From Acholeplasmataceae bacterium UBA5617 (GTDB lineage: Bacteria; Bacillota_I; Bacilli_A; Acholeplasmatales; Acholeplasmataceae), in assembly GCA_002424575.1 (NCBI GenBank), contig DIKN01000016.1, forward strand, positions 1 through 31,711: 31,711 nt of DNA, in the 5' to 3' direction. A program made the position numbers and the translations under genes. Positions within the stretch are counted from its first letter, which is position 1; each line of letters opens with the position of its first letter. The notes below the pieces were generated by a model. The model was not told where the DNA came from and ran no database searches. It was given only the letters and a program-made list of their open reading frames with translations. Below are positions 1-6,916 of this stretch, in pieces.

Positions 1-320
1 ATTTGATGATTTACCCATTCATTTAACAGTGTTGACTCAAAAACTACGATGCGTATATTAGGAAATGCTTGATTTAAGTAATCAACAATTTTTCTTCTTT
101 CATCACTAGCATTTTTTTGTTGATAAATGTCTGATTGTCCAATCATATATTGAGTTGGATTTAACTTACTAATGACGCCTTTTTTAACTAAGTCATAAAT
201 CACCCATCGAATTGAAGTATCCTTATACTGTGGATAAACTTCTCTGATGAGTTTATATAAATGATCTCTATCTAATATTGTGTTATCCTTAAAATTTAAT
301 AATCTATCTTCTATGGTCAT
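1..320 (-). CDS. N-terminal part of DUF6577/AbiEi-like winged-helix protein (runs off window)
   Basis: This is an open frame of 106 codons read leftward off the window edge, so the C-terminus is not visible. An ATG at 320 is preferred over the in-frame ATG at 326 because AGGTGG lies about 8 nt before it. The first 60 residues (DRDHLYKLIREVYPQYKDTS, then a VIYDLVKKGVI helix and a short beta wing) look like a winged helix. The following VVFESTLLNEWVNHQ resembles the conserved W-T-x-LNEF-x-x-HQ segment I recall from DUF6577/AbiEi-like proteins. Such proteins usually precede an AbiEii-type nucleotidyltransferase toxin gene. If that holds here, the partner lies just outside the window. The family assignment is from memory of motifs, and the antitoxin role is inference. 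Confidence 0.62.
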   Translation of the reverse strand, partial: MTIEDRLLNFKDNTILDRDHLYKLIREVYPQYKDTSIRWVIYDLVKKGVISKLNPTQYMIGQSDIYQQKNASDERRKIVDYLNQAFPNIRIVVFESTLLNEWVNHQ

Positions 321-342
321 CTTCATCACCACCTACATACAC

Positions 343-371
343 ATTATATCTTTATAGCTTATATTTATCAA
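343..371 (-). promoter_or_regulatory. Sigma-A-type promoter of the DUF6577-like gene
   Basis: On the minus strand TTGATA (371-366) is followed by a 17-nt spacer and a perfect TATAAT (348-343). The predicted start is about 16 nt before the AGGTGG ribosome site of the edge-truncated gene. It is the clearest promoter in the island and shows that this gene is transcribed independently of the genes to its right. Confidence 0.75.
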
Positions 372-423
372 TGCATTTTCACTATTTTTCCATTTTTTGT
401 GAATTTGCATGAAATTGATATAT

Positions 424-463
424 AAAAAACACTCTCACGCGCGTGTAGGGGGCGAAAGTGTTT
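424..463 (-). terminator. Rho-independent terminator
   Basis: Read on the minus strand, AAACACTTTC pairs with GAGAGTGTTT (9 of 10 positions). The loop contains a CACGCGCGTG palindrome, and the stem runs into TTTTTTATATA. It would end transcription of the 36-aa/222-aa gene pair about 160 nt after its last stop. Confidence 0.75.
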
Positions 464-465
464 GT

Positions 466-621
466 ATACATAAAATAGATTATTTGGCTTAATTGTGCAA
501 TTTGATTAAAATCTCGTTTTCAAAATCACGATTTTCAAAAACTAGTGCCACGTATTTTAGGTGTGGGGCTTGCGGTCGTGAAAGTTTAGTAAATAGAATT
601 TGACCGGGGGGGTATCAAACA
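466..621. other. Non-coding stretch with cos-like poly-G motif
   Basis: No gene is seen here. The stretch contains GACC followed by seven G (602-612), a GCGGTCGTG segment, and an AAAATC-AC-GATTTT palindrome (522-535). A CCCCCCCGGTC run next to AAA/TTTT-GAAA-rich DNA resembles the cohesive-end region of HK97-type Firmicutes phages that carry HNH nucleases. No terminase or HNH gene is visible, so the phage reading is tentative. Confidence 0.3.
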
Positions 622-1290
622 TTAATTAATTGGTTTATGGCTTTCTTCATGAAGTTCACTAGTCTCTATGGGTGTATGACCATTGTTTTCATACATCCTG
701 GTATTGTTATGAAGAATCATAGTTAGTCCAACAAAGAGGTTTAATTGAACTTCATCTTTAAACTGATAACCTCTTTTATTGATATAGCCCATATAATCAG
801 AAGGTTTGCCACCCATGGTGATACGATCATGTATTTCTAAGACATCATAGCGAATATCTTCTGGTCTTCTGATAACAACCAATTTATTCGTTATGATGAA
901 CTTCTCCAGGTCTAAGAGAGGTTTCATGGGTTCAACGTATTTATTATCTTCATATTTAAGAATCTCTTCCTTAGAAGGCAAATAACGTGGTTTATTGGAC
1001 TGTGCTAGAAGCAAGTCCTTAGCGACACTAATAGCTTTACTATCTCTTAAGTAGAAATAACCATTAGCAAGTATCCCTTGTTTAAAGGATAATTCAATCT
1101 CATCAATGCTTGATAAAAGATCAAGTAAGGAGATTGCTTCTTCTTTGGATAGAGATTCTTTTTCATAGTGATTAAAAACCGAAATGAAATCTTCTAGTTT
1201 AATGACACCATAAAGATTGATAGCTGCAAAAGCATATCTCTTCATAAGGATTAACCTGTTAGGCTTTTGATTGGTTGGTTTATTTGCCAT
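622..1290 (-). CDS. Uncharacterised 222-aa island protein
   Basis: I cannot name the function. The protein is 222 aa, soluble and charged, with no signal peptide or membrane span. The N-terminal half is helical. The second half has RPEDIRYDVLEIHDRI and, near the C-terminus, LHNNTRMYENNGHTPIE. A pattern like NNTR-x-W/Y-x-NxGHTPxE recurs in uncharacterised proteins of mobile elements and SEC-C-type proteins, but there is no SEC-C metal motif here. The ATG at 1290 has AGAAGAGAG about 6 nt upstream. The start lies 11 nt inside the end of a 36-aa membrane ORF, so the two are probably translated together, and a terminator follows at 424-463. The context suggests a mobile-element cargo gene, with role unknown. 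Confidence 0.8.
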   Translation of the reverse strand: MANKPTNQKPNRLILMKRYAFAAINLYGVIKLEDFISVFNHYEKESLSKEEAISLLDLLSSIDEIELSFKQGILANGYFYLRDSKAISVAKDLLLAQSNKPRYLPSKEEILKYEDNKYVEPMKPLLDLEKFIITNKLVVIRRPEDIRYDVLEIHDRITMGGKPSDYMGYINKRGYQFKDEVQLNLFVGLTMILHNNTRMYENNGHTPIETSELHEESHKPIN

Positions 1291-1390
1291 TTGACACTCT
1301 CTTCTTTCTAAGTTCTATGAATACATAAATAGCATTAGGTATTAACATACTAAGTATAAAGATAATAATCACTACAACTTCATAGCTCAT
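1280..1390 (-). CDS. 36-aa single-pass membrane peptide
   Basis: A short ORF has a good ribosome site (GAAAGGA, 5-6 nt before the ATG at 1390). It reads MSYEVVVIIIFILSMLIPNA, then IYVFIELRKKRVSNGK and stop. Residues 5-27 form one hydrophobic helix followed by a basic tail, which is typical of small inner-membrane peptides with an outside N-terminus. Its last 11 nt overlap the start of the 222-aa gene, so translation is probably coupled. Function is unknown. It could be a bona fide small protein (toxin-like or regulatory) or a leader ORF for the next gene. The clear Shine-Dalgarno and overlap argue that it is translated. Confidence 0.6.
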   Translation of the reverse strand: MSYEVVVIIIFILSMLIPNAIYVFIELRKKRVSNGK

Positions 1391-1405
1391 AGTGGTCCTT
1401 TCTAT

Positions 1406-1440
1406 TGCCGTTCACTGTGATATTTGCCATGTGAACGGCA
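1406..1440 (-). repeat. Perfect 10-bp inverted repeat in leader of the 36-aa ORF
   Basis: TGCCGTTCAC (1406-1415) and GTGAACGGCA (1431-1440) are exact inverted repeats separated by 15 nt. The repeat ends about 5 nt before the GAAAGGA ribosome site. No T-run follows on the minus strand, so it is not a terminator for these genes. It may be an operator for a dimeric repressor or an RNA hairpin acting on the adjacent ribosome site. Confidence 0.7.
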
Positions 1441-1465
1441 TAACGCTTTTTTGTCCTATAAAGGG

Positions 1466-1493
1466 TATATAAAAGGTAGTCTTTGTCCCTCAA
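1466..1493 (-). promoter_or_regulatory. Possible promoter for the 36-aa/222-aa pair
   Basis: On the minus strand TTGAGG (1493-1488) is followed by a 16-nt spacer and TATATA (1471-1466). Transcription would start near 1459, placing the 10-bp inverted repeat in the 5' leader. The boxes are not perfect and the region is AT-rich. Confidence 0.42.
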
Positions 1494-1585
1494 AAGGTAT
1501 GTTCGTGTTGGCCTTCACATACATTATGGGACTCAAATAAAATCAATAATATCAAATTCAATTTTTAGAACCTATCAATATTTTT

Positions 1586-2197
1586 TTAAGCAGATAATCT
1601 AGATTCTTGAGTTGGTGTAATTCCAATAATATGTGTAACTAACTTAAATATTGATTTACCTTCATCTGTGGACATTCTAAAGAATTCTCGTTTATATGCT
1701 TCTGTATGTTTTCTTAGATTGGGGTTAAGAGTATCAATGATGCTATGGATGCTCTTTTCTAGTATTCTAGATTCCTCTAAAGTTTGAGTTTCTATCTTAT
1801 CTTCTATTCTAAATGGTAGAGGTACTGAAGTGTTATACAACTCTTTTAAACGACGATTAATAGCATTTGTTCTGCCAATCTTGACCCACCCCGGTATAGA
1901 TTCATTTGATAACAAATAGACTAGTTCTTGATGTTTATCCTCAATTACTACTTCTCGAACATCACTTTGAAGCAGTTGATAATTACCAAGAGAATGAAAC
2001 TGAAGTAAACCTTTGTCTCTGAGTTTTTGAAGTGTTTGTCTTAGTTTGTCTTTTATATGAAAATTCGATGGATAAACAAGACTAAAATACTGTTCATAAC
2101 TATAAAGTTCAGTTAATGTAAATGAATCAAATCTGAAATTCTTTTTTATAAGTATGTATACTATAAAATTCCATCCTTTAAGATCACGTTCGTGCAT
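1586..2197 (-). CDS. Winged-helix + GIY-YIG (T5orf172/Mug113-type) nuclease
   Basis: This 203-aa protein has two parts. Residues 1-78 form a winged helix like the DpnI C-terminal domain; the YPSNFHIKDKLRQTLQKLRD segment followed by GLLQFHSLGNYQLL is typical. Residues 91-175 form a GIY-YIG superfamily domain of T5orf172 type: VYLLSN (93-98), PGWVKIGRT (102-110), Arg116 in RRLKEL, Glu147 and His151 in LEKSIH, and EFF (171-173). The expected catalytic Arg and Glu are present. The start is the ATG at 2197: GAGGAGG sits at the right distance from it, whereas the ATG at 2215 would place that ribosome site inside the coding region. It follows the helicase stop by 27 nt, in the same operon. The likely role is a DNA nuclease guided by the wHTH, possibly in phage or plasmid defence; the defence role is inference. 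Confidence 0.82.
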   Translation of the reverse strand: MHERDLKGWNFIVYILIKKNFRFDSFTLTELYSYEQYFSLVYPSNFHIKDKLRQTLQKLRDKGLLQFHSLGNYQLLQSDVREVVIEDKHQELVYLLSNESIPGWVKIGRTNAINRRLKELYNTSVPLPFRIEDKIETQTLEESRILEKSIHSIIDTLNPNLRKHTEAYKREFFRMSTDEGKSIFKLVTHIIGITPTQESRLSA

Positions 2198-2224
2198 ATT
2201 GTACCTCCTCTTCATAAAAACAAG

Positions 2225-4909
2225 TTATAAATTCAATAATTTGCTTTGAATAATACCAAATTCTTTGTCGTTATTTTTAATATTAAAAGAATTAATTACA
2301 TTTTGTTCAGTTTCTGGTGACCAGTAAATTGTAAGATTTAACCTTGATCTAGTTATTGCTGTGTAAAAAATATTATGTGTTATATTCTCTTCAATTTCTG
2401 ATGTAATTACTAGTTTTACTGACTCATACTCTAACCCCTGTGCTTTATGAATTGAAACAGCATAAGAGATTTGAAATGGAACAATGGAATCCGATATAGC
2501 ATCGTCACCATCGGAGTTTGATGATTTACTCACATGAAAACCTATCACTGATTTTCCATCACTTGTTTTAATGAGTTTCAAACCAGCATCAAGATTGAAT
2601 GAATTCAAGGCTTTTTCTATCTCAACTTCGAAATATATCTTTTCATCTTGAATTTTTACACTAGTAATAACTCCCTTAAGATTATTGTAAATAGTATTTG
2701 GAAATCTATCTGTTTCATTAAAAACAATTGGGTCTCCAACTTTATATGTCCATATGCCCCATAGATATGCGTTATTGGGATTCTTAATTTGTAGTAACCT
2801 GTTAATATTGTTAACTCCATATAGACCATCGTAATTAAGACACAGAACAATTTCATCGCTTAATCCATAGTCAAAGATACTGCTATCGAGATTCTTACAA
2901 TATTGGTTCTTGGACAAATGCTCAGTGATTGTTTCGGAATTATTTCTTACTAATTCCCAGAGTTTTAATAAATTTTCATCGTTGGTTCTAAATGGTTTGT
3001 ACAATTCAAAACATGAATTTGGAATAAACTTCTTAAGCAGACCAAACCAATTACCGAATGATATAGACTCAATTTGGTAAATATCACCAACCACAATTAA
3101 TAGTTTAAACTTATTCTTAGTCAAAACTTTAAGCATGTCAGCGTTGTTAACTGTACTAGATTCATCGATAATCAGTAGATCTGTTTCTGTTGAATTATAT
3201 ATGTTTTTTGCTACTGTGCTAAAATTGCAATTAAGAGCATTAACCTTTTTTCGTAGATTATCTACAGCAGTATTGGTATTAGCTAGAAACAGTTTTTTAT
3301 TTTCCTTAAATAAGTTGGCAATATGATTAATAAGTGTTGTTTTTCCAGTTCCAGCAGAACCATAGATGGCTGCTACACTTGAATTTGAAAAAATTGTTTT
3401 GATTATTACTTCCTTACTGGGATCATCTATACTTTTATATGCTGGTATCCAAGATTCTACGGAATTCTGATATTGATCTATACCTTGTGTCGTTAAAGAA
3501 ATAATCTTCTTTAAAATTAACATAGTATTAGTTTCATACTCAGATATATAAAGTTGTTTCTTGTCTATCTCCAAACTGCGTCCTAAATGTTTGTGATAAA
3601 TCTTACCGTTATAGATTTTGACTAAACTAGGAATATCTTCAAATTGATCTAGTTCATCAAGAGGTGTATATAATCTTGCCTCATGCTCTGTATTGTTTTT
3701 AATTTTTCTTGCTAGAAGTTCATGCTCTCTATCTTTAAAGGGGATACACTCAAATAAATCAGATAATCTTGGATTATGATTAATAAGCGAACTACAATAT
3801 GGCATTTCATCAAAAGGCATACTACCATAATTAATTCTAAGCCTTGATAAATATCCATTTTCATCGAGAGAATATTGAGTCTTAACAATTTTATTATTCA
3901 AAGTATAGAGAAAATACCTCAGAATATTACTTCCAGGTCTATTTCTATTGATAATCTTTCTGCACTCAGTTAGAAGATTGAAGAATGCATCACTAATTCT
4001 TTTGTTGCTGTGCAAATAATCATATGTTTTTTGGTATTCAATATCAGAAAAAGTTGCAATATCATAAAGATTTAGATTGTTCTCAGTTAAGAATTTCATA
4101 GTTTCATAAAATTCCTTTGTTTCAGATTTAAATGAGGTATCTAGCCTAAAATACTTAGCGAAGTTATTAACTTCACATGGTCTGATAGAAACCATCCAGT
4201 TAGAAACAATCTTAATAGGAATATTAAAACCTAATATTGAAATAGTTGCCTCTTCAAGTCTAACCTTTATGGCATAATTATCAGTAATCTTAAATCTTGA
4301 GAAAACAATCAGACGATCGAATTTACTTCGTTTGTCATTACATGGGGATAATGTTACTTCATAAAACACTTTATTGCTAACGAAAAACGGTTTGACTTTC
4401 TCAACATAAAATCTTTCATCAAAATTGGTATAATAATTCTCGCGAGATAGTTTTAGGATATTAATAGCAATCTTTGAGTAGTATTCATCAAATGTCTTGT
4501 CTTGATTAATTGGAAACAAATGTAGATGACTTAAAATCTCTATTTTTAGGGTTAATTTCACAAGATCTTTAATTTCCAGTAAATATTCGTAGTATTTTAA
4601 CATTAACCGCTCTGAATTATTCGAATCTAAAGTGTAATGTGAAACAGACACTTGCAACAAGTTATGAAACTTATATAGTGTTTTGTATTTCGGCTTACTT
4701 TTACAATAGACAACTGCCTTTTGGATATTTTGCCACTCGTATTCTGCACTAATGTGATTATCTTGTTCATAAAGCATGAAAAAAATAGCTTCTACTAAAT
4801 TTCTTAATTGCGAAAGGATATTAGTAGAAAGTTTACCACGATCTAGACCTTCTTTTAAGTTTACTTCAATGGCATCATTTGCATTGACAAGAGCTTGATT
4901 ACTATTCAT
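2225..4909 (-). CDS. SF1 (RecD/Pif1-like) helicase with large N-terminal domain
   Basis: The protein is 894 aa. Residues 1-490 have no motif I recognise. The C-terminal half is an SF1 helicase: Walker A GSAGTGKT (517-524), an ATSNT-like LANTNTAVD (542-550), Walker B LLIIDESS (578-585), motif III VVGDIYQIE, an Arg-finger-type PFRTND, then a UvrD_C_2-type end with SIHKAQG (819-825) and YTAITRSR (849-856). The segment EIVLCLNYDGLYGVNNINR marks a conserved family of phage/defence-associated AAA ATPases as I recall it. The ATG at 4909 has GGGGTG just upstream and a good promoter at 4956-4984. The wHTH-GIY-YIG nuclease follows 27 nt after the stop, so the pair probably acts as helicase plus nuclease. 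There is no evidence of a membrane or secreted part. Confidence 0.85.
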   Translation of the reverse strand: MNSNQALVNANDAIEVNLKEGLDRGKLSTNILSQLRNLVEAIFFMLYEQDNHISAEYEWQNIQKAVVYCKSKPKYKTLYKFHNLLQVSVSHYTLDSNNSERLMLKYYEYLLEIKDLVKLTLKIEILSHLHLFPINQDKTFDEYYSKIAINILKLSRENYYTNFDERFYVEKVKPFFVSNKVFYEVTLSPCNDKRSKFDRLIVFSRFKITDNYAIKVRLEEATISILGFNIPIKIVSNWMVSIRPCEVNNFAKYFRLDTSFKSETKEFYETMKFLTENNLNLYDIATFSDIEYQKTYDYLHSNKRISDAFFNLLTECRKIINRNRPGSNILRYFLYTLNNKIVKTQYSLDENGYLSRLRINYGSMPFDEMPYCSSLINHNPRLSDLFECIPFKDREHELLARKIKNNTEHEARLYTPLDELDQFEDIPSLVKIYNGKIYHKHLGRSLEIDKKQLYISEYETNTMLILKKIISLTTQGIDQYQNSVESWIPAYKSIDDPSKEVIIKTIFSNSSVAAIYGSAGTGKTTLINHIANLFKENKKLFLANTNTAVDNLRKKVNALNCNFSTVAKNIYNSTETDLLIIDESSTVNNADMLKVLTKNKFKLLIVVGDIYQIESISFGNWFGLLKKFIPNSCFELYKPFRTNDENLLKLWELVRNNSETITEHLSKNQYCKNLDSSIFDYGLSDEIVLCLNYDGLYGVNNINRLLQIKNPNNAYLWGIWTYKVGDPIVFNETDRFPNTIYNNLKGVITSVKIQDEKIYFEVEIEKALNSFNLDAGLKLIKTSDGKSVIGFHVSKSSNSDGDDAISDSIVPFQISYAVSIHKAQGLEYESVKLVITSEIEENITHNIFYTAITRSRLNLTIYWSPETEQNVINSFNIKNNDKEFGIIQSKLLNL

Positions 4910-4955
4910 TTTTCACCCCACAAATATTGTTGATTTGAATGCTAATTGAGTATTC

Positions 4956-4984
4956 ATATTATTTCCATATTGCTAATAAATCAA
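4956..4984 (-). promoter_or_regulatory. Promoter of helicase-nuclease operon
   Basis: On the minus strand TTGATT (4984-4979), a 17-nt spacer and TAATAT (4961-4956) match a sigma-A promoter in four to five of six positions per box. The expected transcript starts near 4949, about 40 nt before the helicase ATG. Confidence 0.68.
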
Positions 4985-5146
4985 ATTATCACAAACTAGT
5001 TCTGTTTGTTCCATTTTCTATTGTACTGATTTATTATAGTTATTCGGGTCCATTGAATCATCGGGTTAGTGCTATATATAGTTTTGTAGACACGAATAGT
5101 GTGACTTGTACTTTATGAAAAGAAATAAGGAAGGAGGTGATGATCA

Positions 5147-5371
5147 ATGTCATCAACAGGCAACGATATAGAAGATTTTTAGAAGCAAGTCGTCGAACTT
5201 TATCATAGAGGGAAATCTGCAATTTAGACTGTTGGTGTGTATGGCATTTTATCTGGGGCAATTTATAGATGGATCAAGGAATTTACACCTATCGTAACCG
5301 ATGAAGGTAAATCCATTAATCAGCATGATATTTGTAGTCTAGTGCATAAGAACCTTCACCTATTTGCTTAA
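5147..5371 (+). pseudogene. IS3-family transposase OrfA remnant
   Basis: This plus-strand frame has an excellent ribosome site (AAGGAGGTGA) before the ATG at 5147. It reads KQVVELYHRGKSA, then VYGI, AIYRWIKEFTPIVTDEGKS and INQHDI, which is the helix-turn-helix OrfA of IS3 family elements (consensus KKQVVELYESGKS / YGISESTIYRWIKKYSPI). In-frame TAG codons sit at codon 12 (5180) and codon 27 (5225), and the frame ends early at TAA 5369-5371 before the usual leucine zipper. No OrfB is visible downstream. A TGTAGACACGAATAGT segment at 5085-5100 could be the left inverted repeat, but no matching right end was seen. It is a dead, truncated insertion. Confidence 0.8.
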
Positions 5372-5411
5372 GTGCGACATTTCTTGTCGGCCTATCACCT
5401 GAAATTTCTAG

Positions 5412-5937
5412 TTAAACAGCTGCAGTATTTTTCCAGTAATAAACTGCTATCCCCGATATGTGGTTTTTTTCATGCAATTCAAGCCCATCTTGTCTTAACA
5501 AGTCGTTAATAATAGCGAAAAATCTCTTCCGTGGTTTTGATTCATCTCTTACAACTGGATGAAAGACTTCAGTAATAAAGATTAAACAAAGTTCATCATT
5601 TTCATATAAGCCAAATAGTTCATCTGAAAAAATCCAATCATTCGACCAATGATAATTACTTACGTGGTACTGATAAATGTCACCCTTGGCATCTTTATAT
5701 CTATTATCATTGGATTCGATTTCATTCAACTTATAGAGTCTCTTTAAAAAACCAATCTCATCCAAACGACCATGATAATCAATCCGAATTCCATTTTTCC
5801 AACGTCAAATAATCTTTTGTTTGTCTGAATGTTTCATTGAATCCAACTTCTTCAATTATCCCTTTAGACTAGATGTCAAAGACATCTATGCGAGTAAGTT
5901 CAGAAATTTGATTTTTTTCATGATTAATTCTCTCCAA
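5412..5937 (-). pseudogene. Broken AbiJ-NTD3-like abortive-infection gene
   Basis: The clearest part, 5412-5780, reads IRIDYHGRLDE, then FLKRLYKLNEIESNDNRYKD, GDIYQYH, WSNDWIFSDE, HPVVRDE and DGLEL/ISGIAVYYW. This matches my recall of the AbiJ-NTD3 domain (FLxRLYDL, DIxQH, NxDWxxDWIF, HPVVR, DGxxL, ISGxxVY). Upstream, another frame reads ISELTRIDVFDI, like the expected TR-x-x-I-x-D start of the domain. It hits TAG at 5869-5871 and then TGA at 5779-5781, so a stop and a frame change separate it from the rest. Only a TTG start exists for the intact 117-codon piece. The protein also stops right after the domain, next to the IS3 remnant, with no effector domain. I read it as a decayed gene; a functional short form cannot be excluded. 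Confidence 0.55.
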
Positions 5938-5962
5938 AATCTTTAATAACGTATATATAGAA

Positions 5963-6916
5963 TTATTTTGCCTTTGAAACTCCTACTTTATTGAAAAGTA
6001 ACCTTTTTACATCATCATCGATTTGCCAATTATCTATAAGAAAAGCTGAATATTCGATTGCAGCAGCAACTAAAAATACTGTTAAGGGCTGTTTGAAATA
6101 AATATTATCAATATCATTAACCAACTTCAATTTAAACATAAAATCATCATCATGTTCTAAACAGCTCAAATCAATCCCCTTTATAATTGGAATTAAGTTA
6201 TTATATATTTGTGAATTAATCTTTTTAACCATACTTGTATTAAATCTGTTGTTTTCACAAAACCTAATAGATTCTTTAAGTTTTAAATTAAAAGCATGCA
6301 CATCTTTATCAATTTTAATACTAGTGTCACCAAATATCTGATCAGTTGTATCAATTAGTGCCATACATCTCCCGACATTTCTTTTTACAGGAGTGGAAAC
6401 ATCAACGGGTGTTTTATAGACTAAGTCGTGAGTGAGCTCAGCATACGCATGTTGAGTTAGTGTCCTAATCTGAACCTCACATGTTAATGGATCTAAAGAA
6501 AACTTCAGTCCATTTTTTCTTTTAACAACGATGTGTGTAGATAAATAGTCAAAATTATACGGATTATCACCAATTTGAGTATCGACATCTCTATCGACTC
6601 TTGTGTCCCATTTTGGATTGTTCACTATAATAGCTTTTAGTTTTTGAATTTGTTTAGGAAGTAGTACAACAAACCTGACACCAACTTTGTCTGTTATATC
6701 ATTAATTGGATTCTTATATTTCTTTTCTCTAAAATACGCTTTCTCGTAAAACGAGTTGAAATCTTTACATCTTATCATAACAGGTATTTTAATTGTATCG
6801 TGTGGTTTTTGTGGGTCATATTTGATTCTGATTGAAACTTCTTCTTTTATTTCGTTAGCGAGAAGATTCAAATCGGTCAATAGCAAATTGTACTCTTCAA
6901 TAGTTACTTTGTTCAT
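5963..6916 (-). CDS. RelA/SpoT-fold nucleotidyltransferase (alarmone synthetase-like or toxSAS-like)
   Basis: The protein is 317 aa. Residues 45-170 form a RelA_SpoT synthetase fold: IRCKDFNSFYEKAYFREKKY (49-68), ITDKVGVRFVV with Asp76 and Arg81 as the DxxGxR motif, FDYLSTH in place of GYQSLH, CEVQIRT with Glu147, and QHAYAELTHDLVYK. Key acidic residues are present, so it may be active in pyrophosphate transfer to a nucleotide or, as in some toxSAS proteins, to tRNA. There is no HD hydrolase and no TGS/ACT region, unlike long Rel. The C-terminal 140 residues are helical and unassigned. Its ATG overlaps the stop of the upstream NdpA-like gene by 4 nt (ATGA), so the two are made together. A toxin or immune signalling role is inference. 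Confidence 0.8.
   Translation of the reverse strand: MNKVTIEEYNLLLTDLNLLANEIKEEVSIRIKYDPQKPHDTIKIPVMIRCKDFNSFYEKAYFREKKYKNPINDITDKVGVRFVVLLPKQIQKLKAIIVNNPKWDTRVDRDVDTQIGDNPYNFDYLSTHIVVKRKNGLKFSLDPLTCEVQIRTLTQHAYAELTHDLVYKTPVDVSTPVKRNVGRCMALIDTTDQIFGDTSIKIDKDVHAFNLKLKESIRFCENNRFNTSMVKKINSQIYNNLIPIIKGIDLSCLEHDDDFMFKLKLVNDIDNIYFKQPLTVFLVAAAIEYSAFLIDNWQIDDDVKRLLFNKVGVSKAK

Noticed and set aside
522..535. AAAATC-AC-GATTTT palindrome as an operator
   Set aside because: Short, AT-rich and without a nearby promoter; could be chance.
1380..1430. ATG inside the loop of the 10-bp inverted repeat opening a 16-codon frame
   Set aside because: No ribosome site before it; overlaps the better supported 36-aa ORF in another frame.
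1586..2215. Upstream ATG at 2215 as start of the GIY-YIG gene
   Set aside because: Its first codons are the AGGAGG ribosome site for the ATG at 2197.
5180..5227. TAG recoding (for example pyrrolysine) in the transposase frame
   Set aside because: The frame also ends early and lacks OrfB; nothing else in the window reads TAG as sense, so simple decay explains it.
5058..5261. Minus-strand 67-codon frame
   Set aside because: It is the antisense of the IS3 OrfA remnant, whose plus-strand similarity and ribosome site are clear.
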